Assembly (NCBI RefSeq): GCF_000013345.1
Contig: NC_007777.1
Coordinates: 1,984,001-2,048,000 of the forward strand
Direction of reading: 5' to 3'
Source: Frankia casuarinae
GTDB lineage: Bacteria > Actinomycetota > Actinomycetes > Frankiales > Frankiaceae
Length of the DNA: 64,000 bases
The notes beneath the pieces were generated by a model, which saw only the letters and a program-made list of their open reading frames with translations, searched no databases and was not told the DNA's origin. Of this stretch, positions 43,254-52,241 are shown piece by piece (the stretch's first letter is position 1; the number at the start of each line of letters is the position of its first letter). A program made the position numbers and the translations under genes.

Positions 43254-45413
43254 GTGACCGCCGCCTCGCACCGCCGCACCCTCCCACCCGGCACGCCGGG
43301 CTCGTCGTCCGTCCCGACGCGCCGCCGGCTGGGCTTCCCTCGGCGCCGCCACCGCCGGCGGGGCCGAGGGCTGCTGCTGGCCGGGACGGCGGCGTTCGCG
43401 CTCCTGCTGGCGGTCGTGGTTCCCGCGGTGGCCTCCGCCGCCACCGCACCACCCGTCCCTTCGACTGCGCCGTCCGCTGGCGCGCCCGGCTCCACCGGCC
43501 CCACCCCGGACCCGCAGCCTGGGCCGTCCCCGGTTCCTCCGGGCCAGGAGCCGCCGGCCACGCCAGCTCCCTCGGGCGGAGGTGCCACGCCCGCGCCCGA
43601 CACTCCGAGCACCCCACCCGACGGCAGCGGCGGCAATGGCAGCGGCGGCACCGGCGAGCCGTGCCCGGCCGACAACCCGGACTGCACGACCACGCCGGAG
43701 GTCCCGGCGCCACCGGTGCCGCACACGACGCCCCCGGCGCCGGACACCGGCGGCGACGGCGGCGGGATCGTCGGCTGGATCACCAACGCGATCAACAACG
43801 CCATTACCGCGTTTTTCCGCACGCTGGTGACCGCCGCGCTCAACCCGCTGCTGGATCTGCTGGGCCGCACGTTGCTGACCACGCCGGAACCGTCCCAGCT
43901 TCCCGCGATCGGTGAAATGTGGTCGACGTCGTGGGCGATCAGTGCCACCGCCTACGGCGCCCTGATCATGTTCGGTGGGATCACCGTCATGTCGTTGGGG
44001 ACGGTCCAGTCCCGCATCTCGATCAAGGAGATCGCCCCGCGTATCCCGGTGGGTTTCCTCGCGTCCGGGCTGTCGCAGTTCCTGGCCACGAAAGCCATCC
44101 AGGGCGCGAACGTGCTGCCCGGCGCGATCCTCGGTCAGGGGCTGAATCCCGACACCGCCGCCGGGCAGCTGAGGAACATCGTCCTCGGGTCGATCGCGCC
44201 GACTCCGGGCGGCCTCGGCCGCAGCGTCTTCGTCATCTTTCTCGGCCTGTTTCTCGCCGGCTCCATTGTCGCGCTGCTGTGCACCTACATCGCCCGGATC
44301 ACCATCGAGGTGGCGCTCATCGGCGCGGCGCCGATAGCGCTGGCCGGGCACGGCCACCCGCTGACCGAGAAGATGGCGTTCTGGTGGTGGCGGGCGTTCT
44401 TCGGCTGCCTGGGTATCCAGATCGTCCAGTCGTTCGTTCTCATCGCCTCGTTCAAGGTGTTCTTTACCCCGGGCGGGTTCACCGTGTTCGGCCCGACCCC
44501 GGACGGCGTTGTGAACCTGCTGGCCTCGATCACCCTGATCTATTTTCTGTTCCGGATTCCGTTCTGGATGATGCCAAGGATCGGGCACGGCGGCGGGCAC
44601 GGCATTATCGGCCGGGTCGTGCGCGCCTACATCATCGGCCGGGCGCTGGGCCTGCTCGGGGCCCGGTTCGGACGGGGCGCGGGCCGACGGGCTGGGCGAG
44701 GCCGCGGCGGGCGCGGCCGGGGCGGGCGCGGCAGGCCGGGCAGGGGCCGGCCTGGCGGCGGGCCGGGCGGTGGGCCGGCCGACCCGTACGACCACATCGA
44801 GGCCGACCCCGACGGGCAGCTGCTCATCCCGCTGACCAGGGTGCCCCGCGTCCGCCGCCCGGGACCGGCGCGCGGGGTACCTCGCCCACCGCGGCAGCCG
44901 AATCCGGCCGGACGGTCCCGGCCGCGGCACCGCCAGCTGTCCATCCCGTTCGGCCAGGCCGTCGCCCCCGGCGGGCGTTACCTGCCCCGCGACGGCGGGG
45001 CGTGGGTGGACCGCGACGGCCAGCTGCTGCTGCCGTTCGAGGTCGACCAGCCGCACCCACCCAAGGCCCCACAACCCGTGCGGCGTCCGGCCTCGGCGCG
45101 GGCCGGCGCGGGCCGGTCTGGTCCCGGCCGGCCGACCCAGCCTCGTCCGGCGCCGAGGGGCCGGCAGCTGGAGCTGCCGTTCGACCCCTACCAGGGCATC
45201 CGCCCGGACCGCACCGGCCAGTACGCCCTCCCGCTGGAGGGCCTGCCCCGCACCCCACGCCCCGCCCGGCCGTCCCCACCTGCACCACCGCCGTCGCCAT
45301 CCCGCCCGACCTCGCCGGCGCGGCCGGTCCCGCCCCTCTACCGGCAGCTGATGTTGCCGAACATGCCCCGCCGCCCCCGCCCACCCCGACCGGAAGGTGA
45401 TCAGCCGCGATGA
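43254..45413 (+). CDS. VirB6/TrbL-like channel protein with repeated clamp-motif-like tail
   Basis: A 719-residue membrane protein. A signal-like helix (about 38-62) precedes a Pro/Gly-rich extracellular linker (63-170), then a polytopic core (about 172-445) typical of TrbL/VirB6 channels. Residues 470-515 are Gly/Arg-rich and the tail 515-719 is Pro/Arg-rich and disordered. In the tail the motif Q-L-x-[LI]-P-[LF] occurs as QLLIPL (522), QLSIPF (561), QLLLPF (590), QLELPF (638), QYALPL (656) and QLMLPN (698), three times after a D-x-x-G or D-G. This resembles the hexapeptide with which proteins bind the DNA sliding clamp. It overlaps the next gene by 4 bases. Confidence 0.8.
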   Translation: MTAASHRRTLPPGTPGSSSVPTRRRLGFPRRRHRRRGRGLLLAGTAAFALLLAVVVPAVASAATAPPVPSTAPSAGAPGSTGPTPDPQPGPSPVPPGQEPPATPAPSGGGATPAPDTPSTPPDGSGGNGSGGTGEPCPADNPDCTTTPEVPAPPVPHTTPPAPDTGGDGGGIVGWITNAINNAITAFFRTLVTAALNPLLDLLGRTLLTTPEPSQLPAIGEMWSTSWAISATAYGALIMFGGITVMSLGTVQSRISIKEIAPRIPVGFLASGLSQFLATKAIQGANVLPGAILGQGLNPDTAAGQLRNIVLGSIAPTPGGLGRSVFVIFLGLFLAGSIVALLCTYIARITIEVALIGAAPIALAGHGHPLTEKMAFWWWRAFFGCLGIQIVQSFVLIASFKVFFTPGGFTVFGPTPDGVVNLLASITLIYFLFRIPFWMMPRIGHGGGHGIIGRVVRAYIIGRALGLLGARFGRGAGRRAGRGRGGRGRGGRGRPGRGRPGGGPGGGPADPYDHIEADPDGQLLIPLTRVPRVRRPGPARGVPRPPRQPNPAGRSRPRHRQLSIPFGQAVAPGGRYLPRDGGAWVDRDGQLLLPFEVDQPHPPKAPQPVRRPASARAGAGRSGPGRPTQPRPAPRGRQLELPFDPYQGIRPDRTGQYALPLEGLPRTPRPARPSPPAPPPSPSRPTSPARPVPPLYRQLMLPNMPRRPRPPRPEGDQPR

Positions 45414-46720
45414 CGCATCCCGTACGAATTCCCGCCGATGTTGATCGCGAAGATCGGATCATGGCGGGCCTGACCGCCCGGCAGGTGTTGATCCTCGCGC
45501 TGACCGCGATCGTGCTCTACCTCGCCTGGGCCGCGACCCGTGCCCTGCTGCCGTTGCCGGTGTTCGCGCTGCTCGCCGTCCCGGTCGCCGCGGGCGCCGG
45601 CGTCCTCGTCCTGGGCCAGCGCGACGGGCTGTCCCTCGACCGGATGCTCGTCGCCGCGATCCGCCAACGCACCAGCCCACGACACCGCATCAACGCCCCC
45701 GAAGGAGTGATTCCGCCGCCGTCCTGGCTGGCCGCCCGCGCCACGAGCAGCTCCGGTGACCGACGGCCGGCCGCGGGCGGGCAGAGCGCGGCGCCGCTGC
45801 GGCTACCGGCCCGCACCGTCACCACCAACGCCGGGGTCGGCGTGATCGACCTCGGGCCGGACGGGCTTGCGGTCGTCGCGGTCGCGAGCACGGTGAACTT
45901 CGCGCTGCGCACGCCGGGCGAGCAGGACGGGCTGGTCGCCGTGTTCGCCCGCTACCTGCACTCCCTGACCGCGCCGGTGCAGATCCTCGTGCGGGCCATG
46001 CCCGCCGACCTGACCGACCAGATCCGTCAACTCGACGACGCCGCCGACCAGCTGCCCCACCCCGCGCTCGCGCACGCCGCCCGCGAACACGCCACCTACC
46101 TGGCCCAGCTCGCCGACGAGATGCAGCTGCTGACCCGCCAGGTCCTGCTGGTCCTGCGAGAGCCGCTCGTGGCGGCCGGCCCGGTCGACGGGCTCGGGGG
46201 CGCATCCCCGCTGGCCGCACTGTCCGGCCGACGGGCGGCGGCCCGCGACGCCCGCCGCGCCGGAGCGGCCATCCGACGGGCCGCGCACACCCGGCTCGCC
46301 CGCCGGCTCGCCGAGGCGACCGACCTGCTGGCACCGGCCGGGATCGTGGTCACGCCGCTGGACGCGGGCACGGCGACCAGCGTGCTGGCCGCTGCCTGCA
46401 ACCCGGCCGGCCTGGTGCCGCCGGCCGCGCTCGCGGCCCCCGACGACGTCATCACCGCCGATGTCCCCGAGCCCGTCGACAGCTACTCGGCCTACCAGCC
46501 CGACACCGACGACGGCTTCCTGGACGACGCCGGGTTCGACGACCCGGACGCGGCGGTCGGAGCCGGCTATGGCGACCGGTTCGACGACGCCGATGGGGAC
46601 GGCCCGCTCAACGACCCCGACTTCTGGGACCCGCCCGCCCTGCGCCCGCCGGCCGGGCGTTCCGACGGCGGCTCCCGACGGCCAGCACGACACACGGCGC
46701 GCAGGGGACACGCCCGATGA
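45410..46720 (+). CDS. PrgI/VirB3-like conjugation protein (SCO6880-like)
   Basis: A 436-residue protein. VRIPADVDREDRIMAGLTAR opens the PrgI/VirB3-like membrane module, with two spans (QVLILALTAIVLYLAWAATR and a second at about 48-67). The cytoplasmic remainder resembles the N-terminal domain fused to VirB4 in other systems (GVGVIDLGPDGLAVVAVAST, YLHSLTAPVQILVRAMPADL). The C-terminal 60 residues are highly acidic (DTDDGFLDDAGFDDPDAAVG). It overlaps the VirB4 gene by 4 bases, so the two are coupled; together they correspond to the usual ATPase plus anchor of Gram-positive T4SS. Confidence 0.82.
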   Translation: MTHPVRIPADVDREDRIMAGLTARQVLILALTAIVLYLAWAATRALLPLPVFALLAVPVAAGAGVLVLGQRDGLSLDRMLVAAIRQRTSPRHRINAPEGVIPPPSWLAARATSSSGDRRPAAGGQSAAPLRLPARTVTTNAGVGVIDLGPDGLAVVAVASTVNFALRTPGEQDGLVAVFARYLHSLTAPVQILVRAMPADLTDQIRQLDDAADQLPHPALAHAAREHATYLAQLADEMQLLTRQVLLVLREPLVAAGPVDGLGGASPLAALSGRRAAARDARRAGAAIRRAAHTRLARRLAEATDLLAPAGIVVTPLDAGTATSVLAAACNPAGLVPPAALAAPDDVITADVPEPVDSYSAYQPDTDDGFLDDAGFDDPDAAVGAGYGDRFDDADGDGPLNDPDFWDPPALRPPAGRSDGGSRRPARHTARRGHAR

Positions 46721-48606
46721 GCAGACGAGCCCGACGCCGGACCTCCGCGCAGGCCCCCAGCCCGTCGACCCGGACAGTGGACGCTGCCGCGGCGGCGTTC
46801 GTCCCGGACGCACTCACGATCGCGCCCCGCCACCTGGACGTCGGCGGGGATTACGTGGCCACGATGGCGATCACCGGCTATCCGCGTGAGGTCCATGCCG
46901 GCTGGCTCGCCCCGCTGGTGACCTACCCGGGCCGGGTCGACGTCGCCGTGCACGTCGAGCCGATTGACCCGGTCACCGCGGCGAACCGGCTGCGCCGGCA
47001 GCTGTCGAAGCTGGAGTCCGGCCGGCAGCTCGGCGACGAGAAGGGCCGGCTGGTCGACCCGCAGGTCGAGGCGGCGACCGAGGACGCCTACGACCTGTCC
47101 GCCCGCGTAGCCCGCGGCGAAGGCAAGCTGTTCAGGCTGGGTCTGTATTTCACCGTCCATGCGGCCAGCGAAGCCGAGTTGGCCGACGAGGTCGCCGCCG
47201 TGCGGGCGCTGGCGGCCAGCCTGCTGCTGGACGCCAAGCCAGTCAGCTACCGCTCGCTCCAGGGCTGGGTCAGCACCCTGCCCCTCGGCTTGGACCAGGT
47301 GCGGATGCGCCGCACCTTCGACACCGCAGCCCTGTCCGCGGCGTTCCCGTTCACGTCGCCCGATCTGCCGCCCGCCGACCCGACCTCTCTGGCTCCGACC
47401 GGGGTGCTCTACGGGCTCAACGTCGCGAGCAACGGGCTGGTCCACTGGGACCGGTTCGGCGACGTCGACAACCACAACGCCGTCATCCTCGGCCGCAGCG
47501 GCGCCGGCAAGTCCTACCTGGTCAAGCTCGAACTCCTGCGCAGTCTCTACCGGGGCATCGAGGTCCACGTCGTCGACCCGGAAGACGAATACGCCCGGCT
47601 CGCCGCCGCGGTCGGCGCCAGCTACCTGCACCTCGGCGCCGACGAGGTGCGGATCAACCCGTTCGACCTGCCGATCCAGACCACCCCCGACGGGCGGCGC
47701 ACCGCACCGCGCGACGCGCTGGTGCGGCGCAGCCTGTTCCTGCACACCGTTATCGCCGTCCTGGTCGGCCAGCTGAGTGCGGCCGAACGGGCAGCCCTCG
47801 ACGTCGCGATCACCGCCACCTACCAGGCCGCCGGGATCAGCTCCGACCCGCGCAGCTGGAACCGGCCGGCACCGCTGCTGGCCGACCTCGCCACCACCCT
47901 GGCCAGCTCCAACGACCCGGCCGCGGTCGCGCTCGGCGCCCGGCTGCACCCGTTCACCGCCGGGGCGTTCTCCGGCCTGTTCAACGGGCCGACGACCCGC
48001 CGCGGCGACGGCCACCTTGTCGTCTACTCGCTGCGCGACCTTGCGGACGAGTTGAAGCCGATCGGGACGCTACTCGTCCTCGACGCCGTGTGGCGGCGAG
48101 TCTCCAACCCCGCCGACCGCCGTCCCCGCTTGGTCGTAGTCGACGAGGCATGGCTGCTCATGCGCCAGCCCGCTGGCGCGGACTTCCTGTTCCGCATGGC
48201 CAAGTCGTCCCGCAAGCACTGGGCCGGGCTCACCGTGGCCACCCAGGACACCGCCGACGTGCTCGCCACCGACCTCGGCAAAGCGATCGTCACCAACGCC
48301 GCCACCCAGATCCTGCTCCGCCAGGCACCGCAGGCCATCGACGAGATCACCGCCATCTTCGACCTGTCCCAGGGCGAACGGCAGTTCCTGCTGTCCGCCG
48401 ACCGCGGACAAGGACTCCTCGCGGCGGGGGCACAACGAGTCGCTTTCCAAGCCCTGGCCTCGCAGGTCGAGCACCGCCTGGTCACGACCAACCCAGCCGA
48501 ACTCGCCGCCGACCCCGACAACGCGGCCGACGACGGCTTCCTCGATCTCGCCGTGCCGGACGACCCGACCGATGACAACGGCCAGATCTACCTCGATGCC
48601 GCCTGA
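46717..48606 (+). CDS. virB4: VirB4/TraE-type secretion ATPase
   Basis: A 629-residue ATPase that powers the type IV secretion channel. The N-terminal CagE/TrbE-like half is followed by the motor: Walker A ILGRSGAGKSYLVKLE (G259-S266), HVVDPEDEYARLAAAVGASY, Walker B RLVVVDEAWLLM (D476-E477), a VATQDTADVL segment and ATQILLRQ, all typical of VirB4/HerA-FtsK-type motors. No membrane span is obvious; anchoring probably comes from the preceding PrgI-like protein. Complete length. Confidence 0.92.
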   Translation: MSRRARRRTSAQAPSPSTRTVDAAAAAFVPDALTIAPRHLDVGGDYVATMAITGYPREVHAGWLAPLVTYPGRVDVAVHVEPIDPVTAANRLRRQLSKLESGRQLGDEKGRLVDPQVEAATEDAYDLSARVARGEGKLFRLGLYFTVHAASEAELADEVAAVRALAASLLLDAKPVSYRSLQGWVSTLPLGLDQVRMRRTFDTAALSAAFPFTSPDLPPADPTSLAPTGVLYGLNVASNGLVHWDRFGDVDNHNAVILGRSGAGKSYLVKLELLRSLYRGIEVHVVDPEDEYARLAAAVGASYLHLGADEVRINPFDLPIQTTPDGRRTAPRDALVRRSLFLHTVIAVLVGQLSAAERAALDVAITATYQAAGISSDPRSWNRPAPLLADLATTLASSNDPAAVALGARLHPFTAGAFSGLFNGPTTRRGDGHLVVYSLRDLADELKPIGTLLVLDAVWRRVSNPADRRPRLVVVDEAWLLMRQPAGADFLFRMAKSSRKHWAGLTVATQDTADVLATDLGKAIVTNAATQILLRQAPQAIDEITAIFDLSQGERQFLLSADRGQGLLAAGAQRVAFQALASQVEHRLVTTNPAELAADPDNAADDGFLDLAVPDDPTDDNGQIYLDAA

Positions 48607-48639
48607 CCAGCACCGCCATCCCGCAGGGAGATCGTAACC

Positions 48640-51138
48640 ATGGATCTGCTCGCCGCGGCGACCACCACGCCGTCGTCGCCGCTCACGATCTATCTGACGG
48701 ACCCGTGGGGCTTCCTCCACCAGATCTTCGGCCAGCTACGGGGATGGGTGGCGGTGTGGGGCCCCATCGCCGGCCCGCTGCTCACCCTCACCGCCGCCGG
48801 CCTGGTTACCTTGCGCCGGCGGCTGCGCCGCCGGTACCAGCAGCAGCTCGCCGCAGGCGCCCGCCTCGTGACCGTGCTGGCCCCGCCCACCGTCGACCCG
48901 GCGGGCGCGGGCGCGCTGTGGGCGAACCTGCTCGGCCTGCTCCGGCCCGGCTGGCGGCGCCTGATCGGCCAGCCGCACCTCGTGTGGGAGTACCAGTTCA
49001 CCGCCGACGGGGTGCGCATCCAGATGTGGGTGCCCGGCGTCGTGCCCGACGGCTTCGTCGAACGCGCGGTCGAGGCGGCCTGGCCCGGAGCGCATACCCA
49101 CACCACGCCCGCCCGCGCACCATTGCCCGTCGTGGCCCGGCCAGGCCGGCGGCTACTCGCCGCCGGCGGCGAACTGCGCCTCGCCCGCCCCGAAGCACTC
49201 CCGATCCGGGTCGACCACGACGCCGACCCGATCCGCGCCCTGCTCGGCGCGCCCGGCAGCCTCGCCCGCAACCAACGGGCGGCGGTCCAGATCCTGGCCC
49301 GGCCGGTCACCGGCCGCCGCGTCGCCCGGTCCCGCCGGGCCGCCCGCCGGCTGCGCGCCGGCGGCTCCGCGCACCTGATCGGCGGGCTGCTGGACCTGCT
49401 CACCCCCCGCACTGGCCGCACCCGGCAGCGCCGCCGGACGGCTACCACCCCGGTGAAGGTCGACCCGCAGACGTCGCTGGCCCTGTCCGCGGAAGACCGC
49501 GCCATCGTCACGAAACAGCGCGGGGCCCAGTACGAGGTCCGTGTCCGCTACGCCATCGCCGCGATCCTCGACGATCACACCGACGACACCACCGCCGCCC
49601 AGGTCGCTAGCCAGCTGCGCGGACGGGCGCACGCGATCGCGAGCGCCTACGCGGCCTACGGCGACCACAACTACTACCGCCGCGTGCGGCTGCGCCGTCC
49701 CCTGCCCGTCCTCGCTACCCGGCAGTTCGGCCGTGGCGACCTGCTCTCGGTCGCCGAGCTCGGCGCGCTGGCGCACCTGCCGGTCGACGAGGCGACCCCG
49801 GGCCTGCAACGCGCCGGAGCGAAGGCGGTCGCCCCGCCGCCTGGCGTCGCCGGGCCCGGCCCGAATGTGCGCCCGCTCGGGCGGACCGATGCCGGGCGTG
49901 CGCGTCCGGTCGGTCTGCGGGTCCCGGACGCCCGGCATCACCTGCACGTCCTCGGCGCGACCGGCGCCGGCAAGTCCGAACTGCTCGCCCGCATGACGCT
50001 CGACGACGTCGCCGCCCGTCGAGGGGTGGTCAACGTCGACCCGAAGGGCGACCAGATCATCGACATCCTCGCCCGCTACCCGACCGACGCCCTCGACCGC
50101 CTCGTCCTGTTCGACGCCGAATCGAACAGCCGGCCACCCTGCCTCAACCCGCTCGACCAGCCCGACCGGGGCCGGGCCGTCGACAACCTCGTCTCGATCT
50201 TCTCCCGGGTCTACGCCGACAGTTGGGGGCCGCGCACCGAGGACATCTTCCGCGCCGGCCTGCTCACCCTCGCCGCACAACCCGGCGTCCCGGTGCTCAC
50301 GGATCTACCGAAACTCCTCACCGACACCGCCTACCGGCACCGGGCATTGGGCGAGATCAACGACGACATCCTCGCCGGCTTCTGGACCTGGTACGAATCC
50401 ATCTCCGACGCCGCACGCGGCCACGCCGTCGCCCCACTGATGAACAAACTGCGCGGCTTTCTGCTGCGGCCGTTCGTGCGGGCCGCGATCGCCGCCGGAC
50501 CCTCGACCGTCGACATGGACACCGTGCTGAACGACGGCGGGGTGTGCCTGGTCCGCATCGCCCAGGACGCCCTCGGCGTCGAAACCGCTGCCCTGATGGG
50601 CTCGATCGTCGTCTCCGCCGTCTGGCAGGCCACCACCCGCCGCGCCCGCCTCCCCCAAGGGAAAAGGCCCGACGCCAGCCTGTACTTGGACGAGGCGCAC
50701 CATTTCCTCACGCTTCCGTACGCGTTGGAGGACATGCTCGCCGCCGCCCGCGGCTACCGGCTGTCCCTCACGTTGGCGCACCAGAACCTCACCCAGCTGC
50801 CTCGGCACCTGGAAGAAAGCATCGGCGCCAACGCCCGCTCCAAGATCTATTTTACGGTCAGCCCGGCGGACGCGAAGCGGCTCGCCCGGCACACCGAGCC
50901 CCGGCTCGCCGAACACGACCTCGCCAACCTCGGCGTGTTCCATGCCGCCGCCCGCCTGGTCGTCGGCGGCGAAGAAGCCCCCGCCTTCACGGTCGTGACC
51001 GAAAAGCTGCCGCCGCCGGTTCCCGGCCGCGCCGCCCAGATCCGCCGAGACCTGCGCCGCCGCGCCGCCACCCCCGCCGCACCTTCCCCTGCCGGTCCGG
51101 GTCCGCGCCCGACCGCCGACCCGCGCCGCGTCGCCTGA
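48640..51138 (+). CDS. Type IV coupling protein (TraD/TraG-like ATPase)
   Basis: An 832-residue ATPase that should couple the relaxosome to the channel. One N-terminal span (about 38-58) is followed by a cytoplasmic region and the motor: Walker A VLGATGAGKSELLARM (about residue 438), VNVDPKGDQIIDIL, a Walker B ASLYLDEAHHFL (about 680), and TLAHQNLTQLPRHLEESIGA then NARSKIYFTVSPADAKRLAR, the last typical of T4CPs. It starts with ATG after a GGGAGATCG leader, 33 bases after virB4. Confidence 0.9.
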   Translation: MDLLAAATTTPSSPLTIYLTDPWGFLHQIFGQLRGWVAVWGPIAGPLLTLTAAGLVTLRRRLRRRYQQQLAAGARLVTVLAPPTVDPAGAGALWANLLGLLRPGWRRLIGQPHLVWEYQFTADGVRIQMWVPGVVPDGFVERAVEAAWPGAHTHTTPARAPLPVVARPGRRLLAAGGELRLARPEALPIRVDHDADPIRALLGAPGSLARNQRAAVQILARPVTGRRVARSRRAARRLRAGGSAHLIGGLLDLLTPRTGRTRQRRRTATTPVKVDPQTSLALSAEDRAIVTKQRGAQYEVRVRYAIAAILDDHTDDTTAAQVASQLRGRAHAIASAYAAYGDHNYYRRVRLRRPLPVLATRQFGRGDLLSVAELGALAHLPVDEATPGLQRAGAKAVAPPPGVAGPGPNVRPLGRTDAGRARPVGLRVPDARHHLHVLGATGAGKSELLARMTLDDVAARRGVVNVDPKGDQIIDILARYPTDALDRLVLFDAESNSRPPCLNPLDQPDRGRAVDNLVSIFSRVYADSWGPRTEDIFRAGLLTLAAQPGVPVLTDLPKLLTDTAYRHRALGEINDDILAGFWTWYESISDAARGHAVAPLMNKLRGFLLRPFVRAAIAAGPSTVDMDTVLNDGGVCLVRIAQDALGVETAALMGSIVVSAVWQATTRRARLPQGKRPDASLYLDEAHHFLTLPYALEDMLAAARGYRLSLTLAHQNLTQLPRHLEESIGANARSKIYFTVSPADAKRLARHTEPRLAEHDLANLGVFHAAARLVVGGEEAPAFTVVTEKLPPPVPGRAAQIRRDLRRRAATPAAPSPAGPGPRPTADPRRVA

Positions 51139-51170
51139 CGGCGCCCCGCCGCCTCGAAGGAGCGTCCCCG

Positions 51171-52184
51171 ATGGCCAAGCCCTTGCCGCAACGCGCCCTA
51201 CGCCTCCCGCAGCGTCCCGCCGCCCGCGTCGTCGCCGACGCCAACCATCTCGCGAACCTCACCCCTCACCTCAGCCCCCGCGACCGCTGGATCACCCGGC
51301 TCCTTTACGAACACCGGGTCCTGACCACTCATCAGCTCGTCCACGCCGCCTGGACCAACCGTCGCACCGCCAACGAGCGGCTCCTCCAGCTCTACCGCTG
51401 GCGTGTCATCGACCGCTTCCAACCCCTGAGCCCCCTCGGCGAGGGCATGCCCCCGGCGCACTATGTCTGCGACGTTGCCGGCGCCGCGATCCTCGCCGCC
51501 GAAGACGGCATCGACCTGGCCGCGACCGGTTACCGGCACGACCGGGCACTCGGCGTCGCCTACTGGCCCCAGCTCGCCCACCGCGTCGCGGTCAACGGCT
51601 TCTTCACCCACCTCATCGCCCACGCCCGACAGCCCAACCCGCCCGGCACGCTCACCGCCTGGTGGTCCGAGGCTCGCACCCGGGCCGCGTTCGGCGACAT
51701 CGTCCGTCCCGACGCCTACGGACGGTGGACCAGCCGCGGCAGCGACCTGGAATGGTTCCTCGAACTCGACTGGGCCACCGAGCCGTACGCCCGCCTCGCC
51801 GCGAAGATCGACAAATATGGGCGGCTCGCCTCCGCGACCGGCATCACCACCCCGGTCCTGTTCTGGTTCCCCACCATCGGCCGGGAGACCCGCGCCCGCC
51901 GCGCGCTGGCCGACGCCGTTGCCGGGCTCGACCAGCCGCACACCGTCCCGGTCGCGACCACCGCGGCCACCCTCGCCCCGCCCGACGACCAGCTCGACCC
52001 GGCCCTCGCCCGCTGGCTGCCGCTCGGCGCCAGCCGCCCCGGCCGGCTCACCCTCGATCAGCTGCCCCGGGCCTGGCCCCGTCTGCCGGCACCCGCGCCG
52101 GTGTCGGACCGGCCGGATGCCATCTCCGCCGGGTCGGGCCTGCGCCCGCCTGCTCCGATGCCGCCCGCCAAGTACCGGGGGTGA
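51171..52184 (+). CDS. Replication-relaxation family protein
   Basis: A 337-residue protein of the replication-relaxation family (winged-helix proteins of mobile elements). The N-terminal winged helix is LSPRDRWITRLLYEHRVLTT followed by HQLVHAAWTNRRTANERLLQ and LYRWRVIDRF (about residues 35-85). GAAILAAEDGIDLAATGYRH and HRVAVNGFFTHLIAHAR follow; a nuclease-like segment PDAYGRWTSRGSDLEWFLEL is the conserved end. AAGGAG precedes the ATG. It probably takes part in DNA processing for transfer or replication of the element. Confidence 0.85.
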   Translation: MAKPLPQRALRLPQRPAARVVADANHLANLTPHLSPRDRWITRLLYEHRVLTTHQLVHAAWTNRRTANERLLQLYRWRVIDRFQPLSPLGEGMPPAHYVCDVAGAAILAAEDGIDLAATGYRHDRALGVAYWPQLAHRVAVNGFFTHLIAHARQPNPPGTLTAWWSEARTRAAFGDIVRPDAYGRWTSRGSDLEWFLELDWATEPYARLAAKIDKYGRLASATGITTPVLFWFPTIGRETRARRALADAVAGLDQPHTVPVATTAATLAPPDDQLDPALARWLPLGASRPGRLTLDQLPRAWPRLPAPAPVSDRPDAISAGSGLRPPAPMPPAKYRG

Positions 52185-52241
52185 GCGGCCACGACCAAGT
52201 ACCTCGCCGGCGCGGTCGCCGCCGTCGTCCTGCTCATCGTC

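Noticed and set aside
42426-45074. Very long open frame (882 codons) on the minus strand through the transfer operon.
   Set aside because: It runs antisense to the sigma-like, pilin and channel genes, has no recognisable domain and only reflects the codon bias of high-GC genes. The same applies to other long antisense frames, e.g. 46567-48015, 26729-28714, 29356-30696 and 4857-6713.
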